Source: Pseudomonas sp. PDM18
Lineage (GTDB): Bacteria > Pseudomonadota > Gammaproteobacteria > Pseudomonadales > Pseudomonadaceae
DNA length: 64,000 nt
Assembly: GCF_014852585.1 (NCBI RefSeq)
Contig: NZ_JACVBX010000013.1
Location: 165,327-229,326, forward strand
Reading direction: 5' to 3'
The notes under the pieces were generated by a model. It did not search any database and was not told the origin of the DNA. It saw only the letters and a program-made list of their open reading frames with translations. This document shows positions 59,001 through 64,000 of the stretch, in pieces; the stretch's first letter is position 1; each line of letters starts with the position of its first letter. Made by a program: the position numbers and the translations under genes.

Positions 59001-62000
59001 CAGCGACCAGGCCAAGACCATCGCCGAAGACACAGCGCTCAGCGGCAAGATCATTGCCAGTGACATCGACGGTGACACGCTTACCTACAGCTTCAAGCTC
59101 AATGCACTGCCGCAACACATGCAGTGGCTATCGCTGAACAATTCGACAGGCGAGTACACCTACCAGCCGGCCGCCAATTACCACGGCTCGGACTCCTTCA
59201 CCATCACCATCAGCGATGGCAAGGGCGGCGTGACCTATTCCACGGTCACCATCACCATCACCCCGGTGAACGACCTGCCGGTGTTCGACACTCCGACCAA
59301 CACCACCACGGCCGAGGACACCGCGCTGGTCAGCTCGGTACACGCCACCGACGTCGACGGCGACAGTCTCACCTACAGTCTCAAGACCGGCCCCGCGCAC
59401 GGCACCCTGACGCTGCAGGCCGACGGTCACTACACCTACACCCCGGACGCCAACTACAACGGTCCCGACAGCTTCACCGTGACCGTCAACGACGGCAACG
59501 GCGGGGTGGTGGACCAGGCCGTCAGCCTCACCGTCACCCCGGTGAACGACGCGCCGACCACCGCCAACCAGACCAAGTCCGTCGCCGAAGACACCCCGCT
59601 GACTGGCAAGATCGTCGCCAGCGACGTCGATGGCGACACACTGAGCTACGCCGTGAAGAGCGGCGTAGCCCACGGCACGCTGGTGCTCAACACCGCGACC
59701 GGCGACTACACCTACACGCCGACCGGCAACTACAACGGCACCGACAGCTTCACCGTCACCGTCAGCGATGGTCACGGCGGCTTCGTCGACTCCGTGGTGA
59801 ACATCACCGTTACCCCGGTCAATGATGCACCGGTGTTCAACGCACCGAGCAACACCAGCACCGCAGAAGACACCCCGCTGATCGGCAAGGTCAGCGCCAC
59901 CGACGTCGACGGCGACAGCCTGACCTACAGCCTGAAGACAGGGCCGGCCCACGGCTCCATCGTGGTCGACACCGCAGGCAACTACACCTATACCCCGAGC
60001 GCCAACTACAACGGCGGTGACAGCTTCGTCGTCACCGTCAACGATGGCCATGGCGGCGTGGTCGACCAGACCGTCACCCTCACCGTCACCCCGGTGAACG
60101 ACGCGCCGGTATTCACCAGCGGCACCACCCTGAGCACCGCTGAAGACACCGCCAAGATCGGCCAGCTCACCGCCACCGACGTCGAGAACGACAGCGTCAC
60201 CTTCTCGCTCAAGGCCAATGGCGGTGCCAGTCACGGCACCGTGGTGGTCAACCCCAACGGCAGCTACACCTACACTCCGGCCGCCAATTACAACGGTAGC
60301 GACAGCTTCACCGTGATAGCCAACGACGGCAAAGGCGGCCTCACCGAGCAGACCATCAACGTCACTGTCACCCCGGTGAACGATGCTCCCAACGGCACCG
60401 ACAACACCGTCACCCTCAACGAAGACAGCAGCCGCAGCTTCGCCGCGGGCGACTTCGGCTTCACCGACGTGGACACCGGCGACACCCTCAGCGCAGTGCG
60501 CATCGACAGCCTGCCGACCAATGGCTCGCTGAAGTTAAATGGCACTGCCGTGACGGCCGGCCAGGTGATCGACGCCGCCGACCTGAACAAACTGGTCTTC
60601 ACCCCGGCCGCCAATGGCAACGGCACCAACTACGCCAGCTTCACCTTCTCGGTGAAGGACAGCGCCGGCGCCTTCGACAGCACGCCCAACAAGATCACCC
60701 TGAACGTCACCCCGGTGAACGACAACCCGGTGGCCGTGAACGACAACTTCACCGTCTCCGGCCTGCAGGGTAACTACTGGGGCTACCGTGAAGGCACCGA
60801 CGGCGCCAACCTGACCAGCCTCAGCCAGGTCGCCGCCTTCATCGCCGGCAAGGCTGCCGCCGCCACCTTCACCGCCACCTCGCTGAACTACAACCTCAGC
60901 GACGGCGACCTGGGCGGTGACGGCAACCTGCAGAAATTCCTCGGCAACGATGCGGGCTCGCTCAATACCGACCCGGCGAATACCTCCGACGCGATCATCC
61001 AGCTGAGCGGCGCAATCAGCCTCAACGCCGGCAATTACCAGCTGCGAGTCAACGCCGACGACGGCTTCAGCATCAAGATCGACGGTGTGGAAGTCTTCAA
61101 GTACGACGCCATCCAGAGCCCCACCGGCCGCGAGTCGGCGGTGTTCAACATCGCCCAGAGCGGCAACCACACCATCGAAATCATCTACTGGGATCAAGGT
61201 GGCCAGGCACAGCTGCAGGTCGAGATGCGTCCTCAGGGCGGAACCTACACCACCGTGGGCGGCACTGCGCTGACCCACGCGGTGGGCGAACTGGTGACCA
61301 ACGAAGACACCGCGCTGACCATCGCGCCGAAGACCCTGCTGGGCAACGACAGCGACGTGGACGGCGACAGCCTGTCCATCCTCAGCGTACAGAACCCGGT
61401 CAACGGCACGGTCGCGCTGGTCAACGGCAACGTCGTGTTCACCCCGAGCAAGGACGTCAACGGCACCGGCAGCTTCACCTACACCATCAGCGACGGCCAC
61501 GGCGGCACCAGCACTGCGACCGTCACCGTCGGCATCACTGCCGTCAACGATGCGCCGACCCTGGTGGCCGATACCGCCAGCACCAAGGAAGACACGGCGG
61601 TGAAGATCGACGTGCTGGCCAACGACAGCGACGTGGACGGCGACAAGCTGACCGTCAGCACCGCCACCGCCAGCAACGGCACCGTGGTGATCAACGCCGA
61701 CGGCACCCTGACCTACACGCCGAAAACCAACTACAGCGGCAGCGACACCATCAGCTACACCGTCACTGACGGCCATGGCGGCACCGCCACCAGCACCGTC
61801 GCGGTCAGTGTCAGCCCGGTGGCCGATGCACCGCAGCTGCTCAACGGCAGCATCTTCCAGCTCAACCCGGGTGCGGTCACCATCAGCACCACCCAGGAAG
61901 TCACCCGCGCCGTGCTGGAGCAGGAAACCGGCCTGTCCAACAACGCCCTCAACGCCATCGACCCGCCCAAGGGCGCGCTGAACGATCCGGGCAACGTCAC

Positions 62001-63249
62001 AGTGATCGACGGCGCGCTGACCAGCTCGGACTACAGCCTCACCGCTGGCAGCAAGATCAACTTCACCTGGGCCTTCACCAACGGCGAGAACACCGTCAGC
62101 GAAATCCAGGACGGCTTCAACGACATCGTTGCCCTGGTCGTCACCGACCCCACCGGCGCCCGGCAGGTCATCCAGGTGACCTCCTCGGAACAGCTGGGCG
62201 CCAGCGTGAACGGCAACGGCATCCAGAGCTTCACCGCGACCCAGAGTGGCAACTACCACTTCGACTGGCTGGTGCTCAACGGTGGTGACAATGGCAAGGA
62301 CTCCAGCCTGGCCATCAGCAACACCACCGTGACCTACGGCGGCAAAACCTACGGTTCGGCCGTGGACATCGCCCTGACCACCGGCCTCACCGACACCGAT
62401 GGCTCCGAGAGCCTGAGCGTGAAGATCAGCGGTGTGCCAACCGATGCCGCCTTCACCGCCGGCACCAAGGGCAGCGATGGCAGTTGGACCTTCACCGAAG
62501 CGCAACTGCACGACCTGCAGCTGCTCACCGCGGTGAACTTCAGCGGCACCCTGAACCTGAATGTCACCGCCACCGCCACCGAGTCCAACGGCAGCACTGC
62601 CAGCAGCACCGGCACGCTCGCTGTCACTGTCGCCAGCACCACCAGCACCACTGCCACCGGCAACAACGACCTGCTGCACGGCCTGGACGGCAGCGACACC
62701 CTCAGCGGCGGCAACGGCCACGACATCATCTACGGCGGTACCGGCAACGACACCCTCAACGGTGGCAGCGGTAACGACTCGCTGTATGGCGGTGCCGGCA
62801 ATGACACCCTCAACGGTGATGCCGGCAACGACCTGCTGGTGGGCAACGAGGGCAACGACATCCTCAACGGAGGCACGGGTGACGACATCCTGATCGGCGG
62901 CAAGGGCAGCGATACCCTCACCGGCGGCTCGGGTGCCGACACCTTCCTGTGGCGCGCAGGGGACACCGGCAGCGCCACCATCACCGACTTCAAGGCCAGC
63001 GAAGGTGACCGCATCGATCTCAGCGACCTGCTGCCCGATGCCGCGCACAACGACATCCTCAGCTACCTGAAGGTGGACACCGCGACCTCGACCCTGCAGG
63101 TCAGCACCACCGGCCAGGTCGGCAGCGGCGCGGATGTCACCATCAAGCTGACCGGCGTCGACCTCACCGCCTACGGCTCGACCTCCACCGAGATCGTCAA
63201 CAAGCTGGTGGCGGGTTCCGACCCGGTGGTCAAGACTGAGCATCACTGA
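50029..63249 (+). CDS. Giant T1SS-dependent RTX adhesin, LapA/BapA-like
   Basis: A 4406-residue adhesin. The N-terminal 1-75 ([18 protein letters not shown]...) is a LapA-type retention module. TAAG at residues 108-111 is in the position where LapG cleaves LapA. Residues about 180-370 hold two cadherin-like units. About 370-2500 is a run of some 20 VCBS-type repeats of about 99 residues ending in [10 protein letters not shown]. From 2500, tandem-95-type units (EDTPL.GK..A.DVDGDSL.Y; YTYTP..NYNG.DSFTVTV) alternate with two PA14-like domains, about 2605-2760 (DD at 2681-2682) and about 3576-3755 ([13 protein letters not shown] at 3677-3678). RTX nonapeptides (GGxGNDxLx) occupy about 4205-4300 and an acidic T1SS target domain ([25 protein letters not shown]) closes the protein. 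The start ATG at 50029 follows CAGGAGAAG. Secretion by the adjacent LapBCE-like system is very likely. Ligands and regulation by LapD/LapG are inferred and neither gene is in the window. Confidence 0.93.
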   Translation: MSSVVAVVKSIIGQVIAVTPEGAQRVLVEGDRIYQGEQLLTGAAGAVTLDVGKGKLVDLGRDSQWSSADLPQAETHHAAAQPANAPSTEDLQKAIAAGLDPTQALAPTAAGPTAAPSAAGSNGGVGGGHSFVVLDATAGRVDPHIGYSTSGLDNSGAAGDERQSELPANLAPQFIDGNNGVLELTTAEDTLLTGAFSARDANGDLISYSVGQAPANGLLVLNPNGTWQYNPNDDYNGADSFTVIVTDSRGASSTLVVNVGITPVNDAPVATGTYTSAITDTAANDSFADIKGQLSASDVDDTNLTWSGSAKGAYGELTVNADGSYTYVVDANAVNALPQGQNPSENFTVTVTDPSGATDTRVITINVQGANDTPVAQDGQASGNEDSVIGGQLVATDRDTGSTLTFTTNGNPPAGFTLKPDGSWTFDGKDPAYQHLAEGETQVVQVPYTVTDEHGATSTATLTVTLTGTNDAPVALPGAATTEENSVLNSQVPAASDVDGNVAGYQLTTGVGNGNGNLTFNPDGSYSFNPGKDFDSLAQGETRDVTFTYQAKDNNGALSDPQTITITVTGTNDAPVASTTSAAVNEDAKIGGQLAASDADDGALLTFTLDKAAPAGFSVDANGKWSFDAGDAAYQHLKAGATQVITLDFTVTDEHGATSASSLTITVTGTNDAPIANAASANVSEDKISFGKLTASDVDDGAKLSFSLNDKAPAGFTLAKNGSWLFNGLDPAYQNLAAGETKVLSIDYTVTDDQGATSTNTLTLTVTGTNDTPIALPSVINPVKEDAQISGTLKAIDVDNGAQLTFTTGKLPAGLTVGSDGQWSFNAGDAAYQHLKAGATQIISVPFTVTDEHGAKTSSLLVITVTGTNDAPIAIAASAGVSEDQLSKGQLTATDVDDGAKLSFSVDGNAPAGFTLKTDGSWTFDGNNAVYQSLAQGETQDIQVKFIVTDQFGATDTKTLTLTVTGTNDAPVASAASDSVKEDASISGQLGATDVDHGATLNFSLDQQAPAGFTLNPDGSWTFDAADPAYAHLAQDATQVINIGFTVTDEHGATDSKVLTLTVTGTNDAPVASATVGAVKEDAQISGQFAATDADDGAKLTYALDKAAPAGFSVDTDGKWSFDASDAAYQHLKAGATQVISVPFTVTDEHGAASSSTLTITVTGTNDAPVADAISANASEDKLSTGKLTASDVDDGAKLSFSLNDKAPAGFVLGKDGSWLFNGLDPAYQNLAAGETKVLSIDYTVTDEHGTISTNTLTLTVTGTNDTPIALPSVINPVKEDAQISGTLKAIDVDNGAQLTFTTGKLPAGLTVGSDGQWSFNAGDAAYQHLKAGATQIISVPFTVTDEHGAKTSSLLVITVTGTNDAPIAIAASAGVSEDQLSKGQLTATDVDDGAELSFSVDGNAPAGFTLKTDGSWTFDGNNAAYQSLAQGETQDIQVKFIVTDQFGATDTKTLTLTVTGTNDAPVASAASDSVKEDASISGQLGATDVDHGATLNFSLDQQAPAGFTLNPDGSWTFDAADPAYAHLAQDATQVINIGFTVTDEHGATDSKVLTLTVTGTNDAPVASATKATVAEDTTLTGQLDGKDADDGAQLTYSTTGTLPAGFSVGTDGQWSFNAAQPAYQHLAVGATETYTVNFTVTDQFGAQSSSTLTLTVVGTNDAPVAYAASAAVNEDQTSSGQLTSSDVDDGHAAYYSLKDAAPAGFTLNQDGSWSFDGNNAAYQKLGEGETQELQIKFIVTDDKGATGENVLTLTVTGSNDAAVIGGAKVASVYETDSAVNTGGQLTISDVDSPASFQPQTDTLGQYGKFSIDASGKWTFYAQGPYNELKVGETLTDTFVVKAADGTTSNVTVNIVGTNDAPYAQPATASATEGGVALPSLVDNATEGSALTLTVTTTHAGEAVSFNWNFATNDYGQFNDFAYVLINGQAVKLSDVATVGDGGTSGQQLFSHVFGQPGTYTIVIGVADNGDKGVDSSLVLSNLSSQITVSQSVGSVNLSNGQWTLTTNGATQQTLQELNKAGQAVTGQLQASDIDHDALLTFSLKNAAPAGFTLNGDGTWSFDPTSAAYDSLAAGEKQVLSIDYIVTDEHGATASSTLTLTVTGTNDAPVATAAQATVNEDQTASGNIGATDVDHNSTLSYAAMGNLPAGVTLRDNGNWTFNGKDSAYQHLAEGETQTLQITYKVTDDQGATSYGTLTLTVVGANDAAILGKADVTLQETNAVLITGGQLSISDIDSPATFQVQNDTTGQYGKFSIDAAGHWTFVANSALDSLSAGQIAQDTFVVKSADGTETSVKVTIVGTNDAAVIGNAAVTLQETNAPLTANGQLSISDVDSPATFQAQTNTVGTLGSFSIDSTGNWTFLANSAYDHLAQGATLSEVFQVKSADGTSGSVTVTLSGTNDAPIATNSSANVNEDVKSQGQLNATDVDDGAQLQYAVVGNAPAGFVLSADGSWSFDGSNAAYQSLKAGQTLEIEVKYSVSDEHQASDDGVLKLIVTGANDGPTAVADSAQAQEDTTLKINVLGNDTDPDGDSLIVTSASAANGTVVINQDGTLSYTPKANYSGNDTISYSISDGHGGTSTATVAVSIAAVADQPNLSLDSHLSSTGLTMETWTGLALGTGGNGANPNDLQSKIDAAGTPATSESISTAKDSDVPAGTASKVSGLIFLEAGHTYTFSGTGDDSVRLVIGGTNVAQATWGGSSGQYSGTFTPTESGYYTLALYQHNQSGPGNFDLKISDNGSTPTLLGTSSALVYHNAGELTAGGENLTAHLTNGQGYYTAAVLNQGNEDSAIALSKIHAALVDTDGSESLAVSIGKIPLGATLSDGTHSFTADASNNSVTLTGWNLQTLTLTPPQDFNGTIKLEVSATSTESSNQDAATRTLDLTVTVNPVNDAPTVTGAQNLSTDEDTPVSGQIHASDVDGDTLSYAVKNGSGPANGSVTFGTDGQYTYTPAANYNGSDSFTVVVSDGHGGSVEQVVTVGIKPVNDAPTTSDQAKTIAEDTALSGKIIASDIDGDTLTYSFKLNALPQHMQWLSLNNSTGEYTYQPAANYHGSDSFTITISDGKGGVTYSTVTITITPVNDLPVFDTPTNTTTAEDTALVSSVHATDVDGDSLTYSLKTGPAHGTLTLQADGHYTYTPDANYNGPDSFTVTVNDGNGGVVDQAVSLTVTPVNDAPTTANQTKSVAEDTPLTGKIVASDVDGDTLSYAVKSGVAHGTLVLNTATGDYTYTPTGNYNGTDSFTVTVSDGHGGFVDSVVNITVTPVNDAPVFNAPSNTSTAEDTPLIGKVSATDVDGDSLTYSLKTGPAHGSIVVDTAGNYTYTPSANYNGGDSFVVTVNDGHGGVVDQTVTLTVTPVNDAPVFTSGTTLSTAEDTAKIGQLTATDVENDSVTFSLKANGGASHGTVVVNPNGSYTYTPAANYNGSDSFTVIANDGKGGLTEQTINVTVTPVNDAPNGTDNTVTLNEDSSRSFAAGDFGFTDVDTGDTLSAVRIDSLPTNGSLKLNGTAVTAGQVIDAADLNKLVFTPAANGNGTNYASFTFSVKDSAGAFDSTPNKITLNVTPVNDNPVAVNDNFTVSGLQGNYWGYREGTDGANLTSLSQVAAFIAGKAAAATFTATSLNYNLSDGDLGGDGNLQKFLGNDAGSLNTDPANTSDAIIQLSGAISLNAGNYQLRVNADDGFSIKIDGVEVFKYDAIQSPTGRESAVFNIAQSGNHTIEIIYWDQGGQAQLQVEMRPQGGTYTTVGGTALTHAVGELVTNEDTALTIAPKTLLGNDSDVDGDSLSILSVQNPVNGTVALVNGNVVFTPSKDVNGTGSFTYTISDGHGGTSTATVTVGITAVNDAPTLVADTASTKEDTAVKIDVLANDSDVDGDKLTVSTATASNGTVVINADGTLTYTPKTNYSGSDTISYTVTDGHGGTATSTVAVSVSPVADAPQLLNGSIFQLNPGAVTISTTQEVTRAVLEQETGLSNNALNAIDPPKGALNDPGNVTVIDGALTSSDYSLTAGSKINFTWAFTNGENTVSEIQDGFNDIVALVVTDPTGARQVIQVTSSEQLGASVNGNGIQSFTATQSGNYHFDWLVLNGGDNGKDSSLAISNTTVTYGGKTYGSAVDIALTTGLTDTDGSESLSVKISGVPTDAAFTAGTKGSDGSWTFTEAQLHDLQLLTAVNFSGTLNLNVTATATESNGSTASSTGTLAVTVASTTSTTATGNNDLLHGLDGSDTLSGGNGHDIIYGGTGNDTLNGGSGNDSLYGGAGNDTLNGDAGNDLLVGNEGNDILNGGTGDDILIGGKGSDTLTGGSGADTFLWRAGDTGSATITDFKASEGDRIDLSDLLPDAAHNDILSYLKVDTATSTLQVSTTGQVGSGADVTIKLTGVDLTAYGSTSTEIVNKLVAGSDPVVKTEHH
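52205..54730 (+). repeat. Near-identical internal duplication within the adhesin (period 1485 bp)
   Basis: About 52205-53245 and 53690-54730 are nearly identical at the DNA level, with only scattered, mostly synonymous differences such as CCCTACCC/CCCTGCCC and NAVYQ/NAAYQ. The offset of 1485 bp equals five 297-bp VCBS repeat units. Other repeats in the array are much more diverged. Confidence 0.85.
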
Positions 63250-63292
63250 TCCGCAGTTGCCGCAAGGTTTCCAAATGGTCAGGCTCTGACAC

Positions 63293-63334
63293 AACGACAG
63301 CGGGGCTACCCTTCGGGGGAGTTCCGCTGTCGTT
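63293..63334 (+). terminator. Stem-loop terminator after the adhesin gene
   Basis: Arms AACGACAGCGG (63293-63303) and CCGCTGTCGTT (63324-63334) enclose a 20-base loop with an inner GGGG/CCCC possibility. It lies 43 bp after the adhesin stop. Only a short pyrimidine tail (CCTTC) follows. Confidence 0.65.
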
Positions 63335-63365
63335 CCTTCACATCACATGAATTGGGGACGGGTCG

Positions 63366-63695
63366 ATGCTGTATATCCAGCGCAACGCCGAGGGTAGAAT
63401 CTCGCGCGTCGAGGACGCCGAGTTCGACGGGATGACCGGCACCCTGCCGGCGGACCACCCGGACATCCAGGCCTGGGCGGCCGAGAGCAGCCTGCTGCAG
63501 CTCAAGCAGAGCGACCTGGACATGATCCGGGTACTGGAGGACCTGATCTCGGTGCTGATCACCAAGGGGGTGATCCGCATCACCGACCTGCCGCCGGCGG
63601 CGCGCTCCAAGCTGCTCAACCGGACCCAGGCCCGTGAAGCGCTGGGCGGGCTGACCCGGCTGATCAACGACGACGAGGAAACGGGGCTGATCTGA
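63366..63695 (+). CDS. Conserved hypothetical protein (Pseudomonas tryptophan-synthase-beta-like annotation)
   Basis: A 109-residue soluble protein starting MLYIQRNAEGRISRVEDAEFDGMTG. The middle is a hydrophobic/acidic helical stretch (LLQLKQSDLDMIRVLEDLISVLITKGVI) and the end is TDLPPAARSKLLNRTQAREALGG. Similar short proteins in pseudomonads carry the misleading name tryptophan synthase beta-like protein, but nothing here resembles TrpB catalytic sequence. No function is known to me. It may be unconnected with the adhesin, since a terminator lies between. Confidence 0.8.
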   Translation: MLYIQRNAEGRISRVEDAEFDGMTGTLPADHPDIQAWAAESSLLQLKQSDLDMIRVLEDLISVLITKGVIRITDLPPAARSKLLNRTQAREALGGLTRLINDDEETGLI

Positions 63696-63710
63696 GCCCC
63701 GTTTTCTTTT
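63679..63710 (+). terminator. Terminator overlapping the stop codon of the 109-aa gene
   Basis: AAACGGGGCT-GATCTG-AGCCCCGTTT followed by TCTTTT. The left arm lies in the last codons and the TGA (63693-63695) falls in the loop and the right arm. Confidence 0.85.
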
Positions 63711-63740
63711 GCTCGATGGCCACGCGGCATCCCCTCCCCT

Positions 63741-63808
63741 GTAGGAGCGAGCTTGCTCGCGAACAAGCTCCGCTGCGAGGCCAGGTTCGCGAGCAAGCTC
63801 GCTCCTAC
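63741..63808. repeat. Paired REP palindrome (copy 3)
   Basis: Head-to-head copies of the GTAGGAGCGAGCTTGCTCGC unit, identical in both arms to copy 1, with a 22-bp spacer. It is 66 bp before a further truncated copy at the IS boundary. Confidence 0.9.
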
Positions 63809-63873
63809 GTGAAAGGCACGCTCCGCACTTTGGATTTAGCTCTCGGGAGACTTCCAGAGAAACGCCCGCCCTC

Positions 63874-63881
63874 GTAGGAGC
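63874..63881 (+). repeat. Truncated REP half-unit at the IS boundary
   Basis: GTAGGAGC, the first 8 bases of the 23-bp REP unit, stops at 63881 where the sequence becomes AACTGTCTTC, the IS end region. It suggests an insertion into a REP copy whose other part lies beyond the window. Confidence 0.55.
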
Positions 63882-63889
63882 AACTGTCT

Positions 63890-64000
63890 TCACACGGCAC
63901 CTGTCCTCCAACTGGTGCCGTCTCTCACCATCGCGTTGATCCGCACGATCAGTACGCGCATGCATGCCACTAATGCGACCTTCGGGCACCGCCCCTTGTC
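63890..64000 (-). CDS. IS110-family transposase, C-terminal end (truncated by window)
   Basis: Reading the minus strand from the window edge to the TGA at 63892-63890 gives 36 residues with PKVALVACMRVLIVRINAMV and DGTSW. This is the characteristic C-terminal segment of IS110/IS1111-type transposases (xKVALxACMRKLLxxLNAMVRDGTPW). The rest of the gene lies to the right of the window. The stretch 63809-63873 between the REP pair and the IS boundary holds nothing else recognisable. The hairpin ACGGCACC/GGTGCCGT at 63894-63921 lies within the coding end. Confidence 0.8.
   Translation of the reverse strand, partial: DKGRCPKVALVACMRVLIVRINAMVRDGTSWRTGAV

Noticed and set aside
49981..63294. Several antisense frames of 300-990 codons across the adhesin gene
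   Set aside because: They mirror the internal repeats of the adhesin (the same antisense peptide recurs every 297 bp), have no ribosome sites and no recognisable domains.

Overview
The window is GC-rich, densely coded DNA from a Pseudomonas of or near the P. aeruginosa lineage. The evidence is the narXL-narK1K2-narG order, the algU-mucABCD operon, the opdH-tctCBA/tctDE tricarboxylate locus and the lepA-lepB-rnc-era-recO-pdxJ string. A non-aeruginosa species of the nitroreducens/citronellolis/knackmussii type is plausible, but this is inference. No rRNA, tRNA or CRISPR array was recognised.

Layout. 1-9012: respiratory nitrate reduction. narG (cut by the left edge), narK2 and narK1 read leftward, and the narXL two-component pair reads rightward, with an Anr/Fnr box and a NarL palindrome between them. 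9212-13630: a chagasin-like (I42) lipoprotein, a YhhN membrane protein, a periplasmic solute-binding-like protein, a lipoprotein and the tRNA-modifying pair cmoA-cmoB. 13744-20076 (leftward): lepA, lepB, a DUF4845 protein, rnc, era, recO and pdxJ. 20224-24309 (leftward): envelope-stress regulon algU-mucA-mucB-mucC-mucD with AlgU-type promoters upstream. 24771-29034: nadB, the sdhE/ygfX pair, ygfZ and an HDOD protein. 29191-35892: tctDE two-component system divergent from opdH-tctC-tctB-tctA for tricarboxylate uptake. 35972-38576 (leftward): a small exported protein, ung, a membrane protein and a VanW-family protein. 38616-43943: an AraC-type regulator divergent from an acyl-CoA dehydrogenase/enoyl-CoA hydratase/3-hydroxyisobutyryl-CoA hydrolase-like/3-hydroxyisobutyrate dehydrogenase-like operon resembling distal valine catabolism. 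44077-44718: an NAD(P)-binding protein.

44792-63249 is the most distinctive part. A type I secretion system (HlyD-type adaptor, ABC exporter with a degenerate C39 domain, TolC-like pore) lies divergent from a 4406-residue RTX adhesin. The adhesin has a LapA-like N-terminal retention module with a TAAG di-alanine site, about 20 VCBS-type repeats, a tandem-95/cadherin-like stalk, two PA14-like domains and C-terminal RTX repeats. The LapD and LapG partners that would control such a protein are not in the window. The locus resembles bapABCD of P. aeruginosa.

The right edge (63890-64000) holds the C-terminal end of an IS110-family transposase, not previously delimited because it runs off the window. 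It abuts a truncated REP half-site, as expected for an IS inserted into a REP repeat. Paired REP-type palindromes occur at 29069, 42941 and 63741, and other palindromic repeats at 9062 and 13640.
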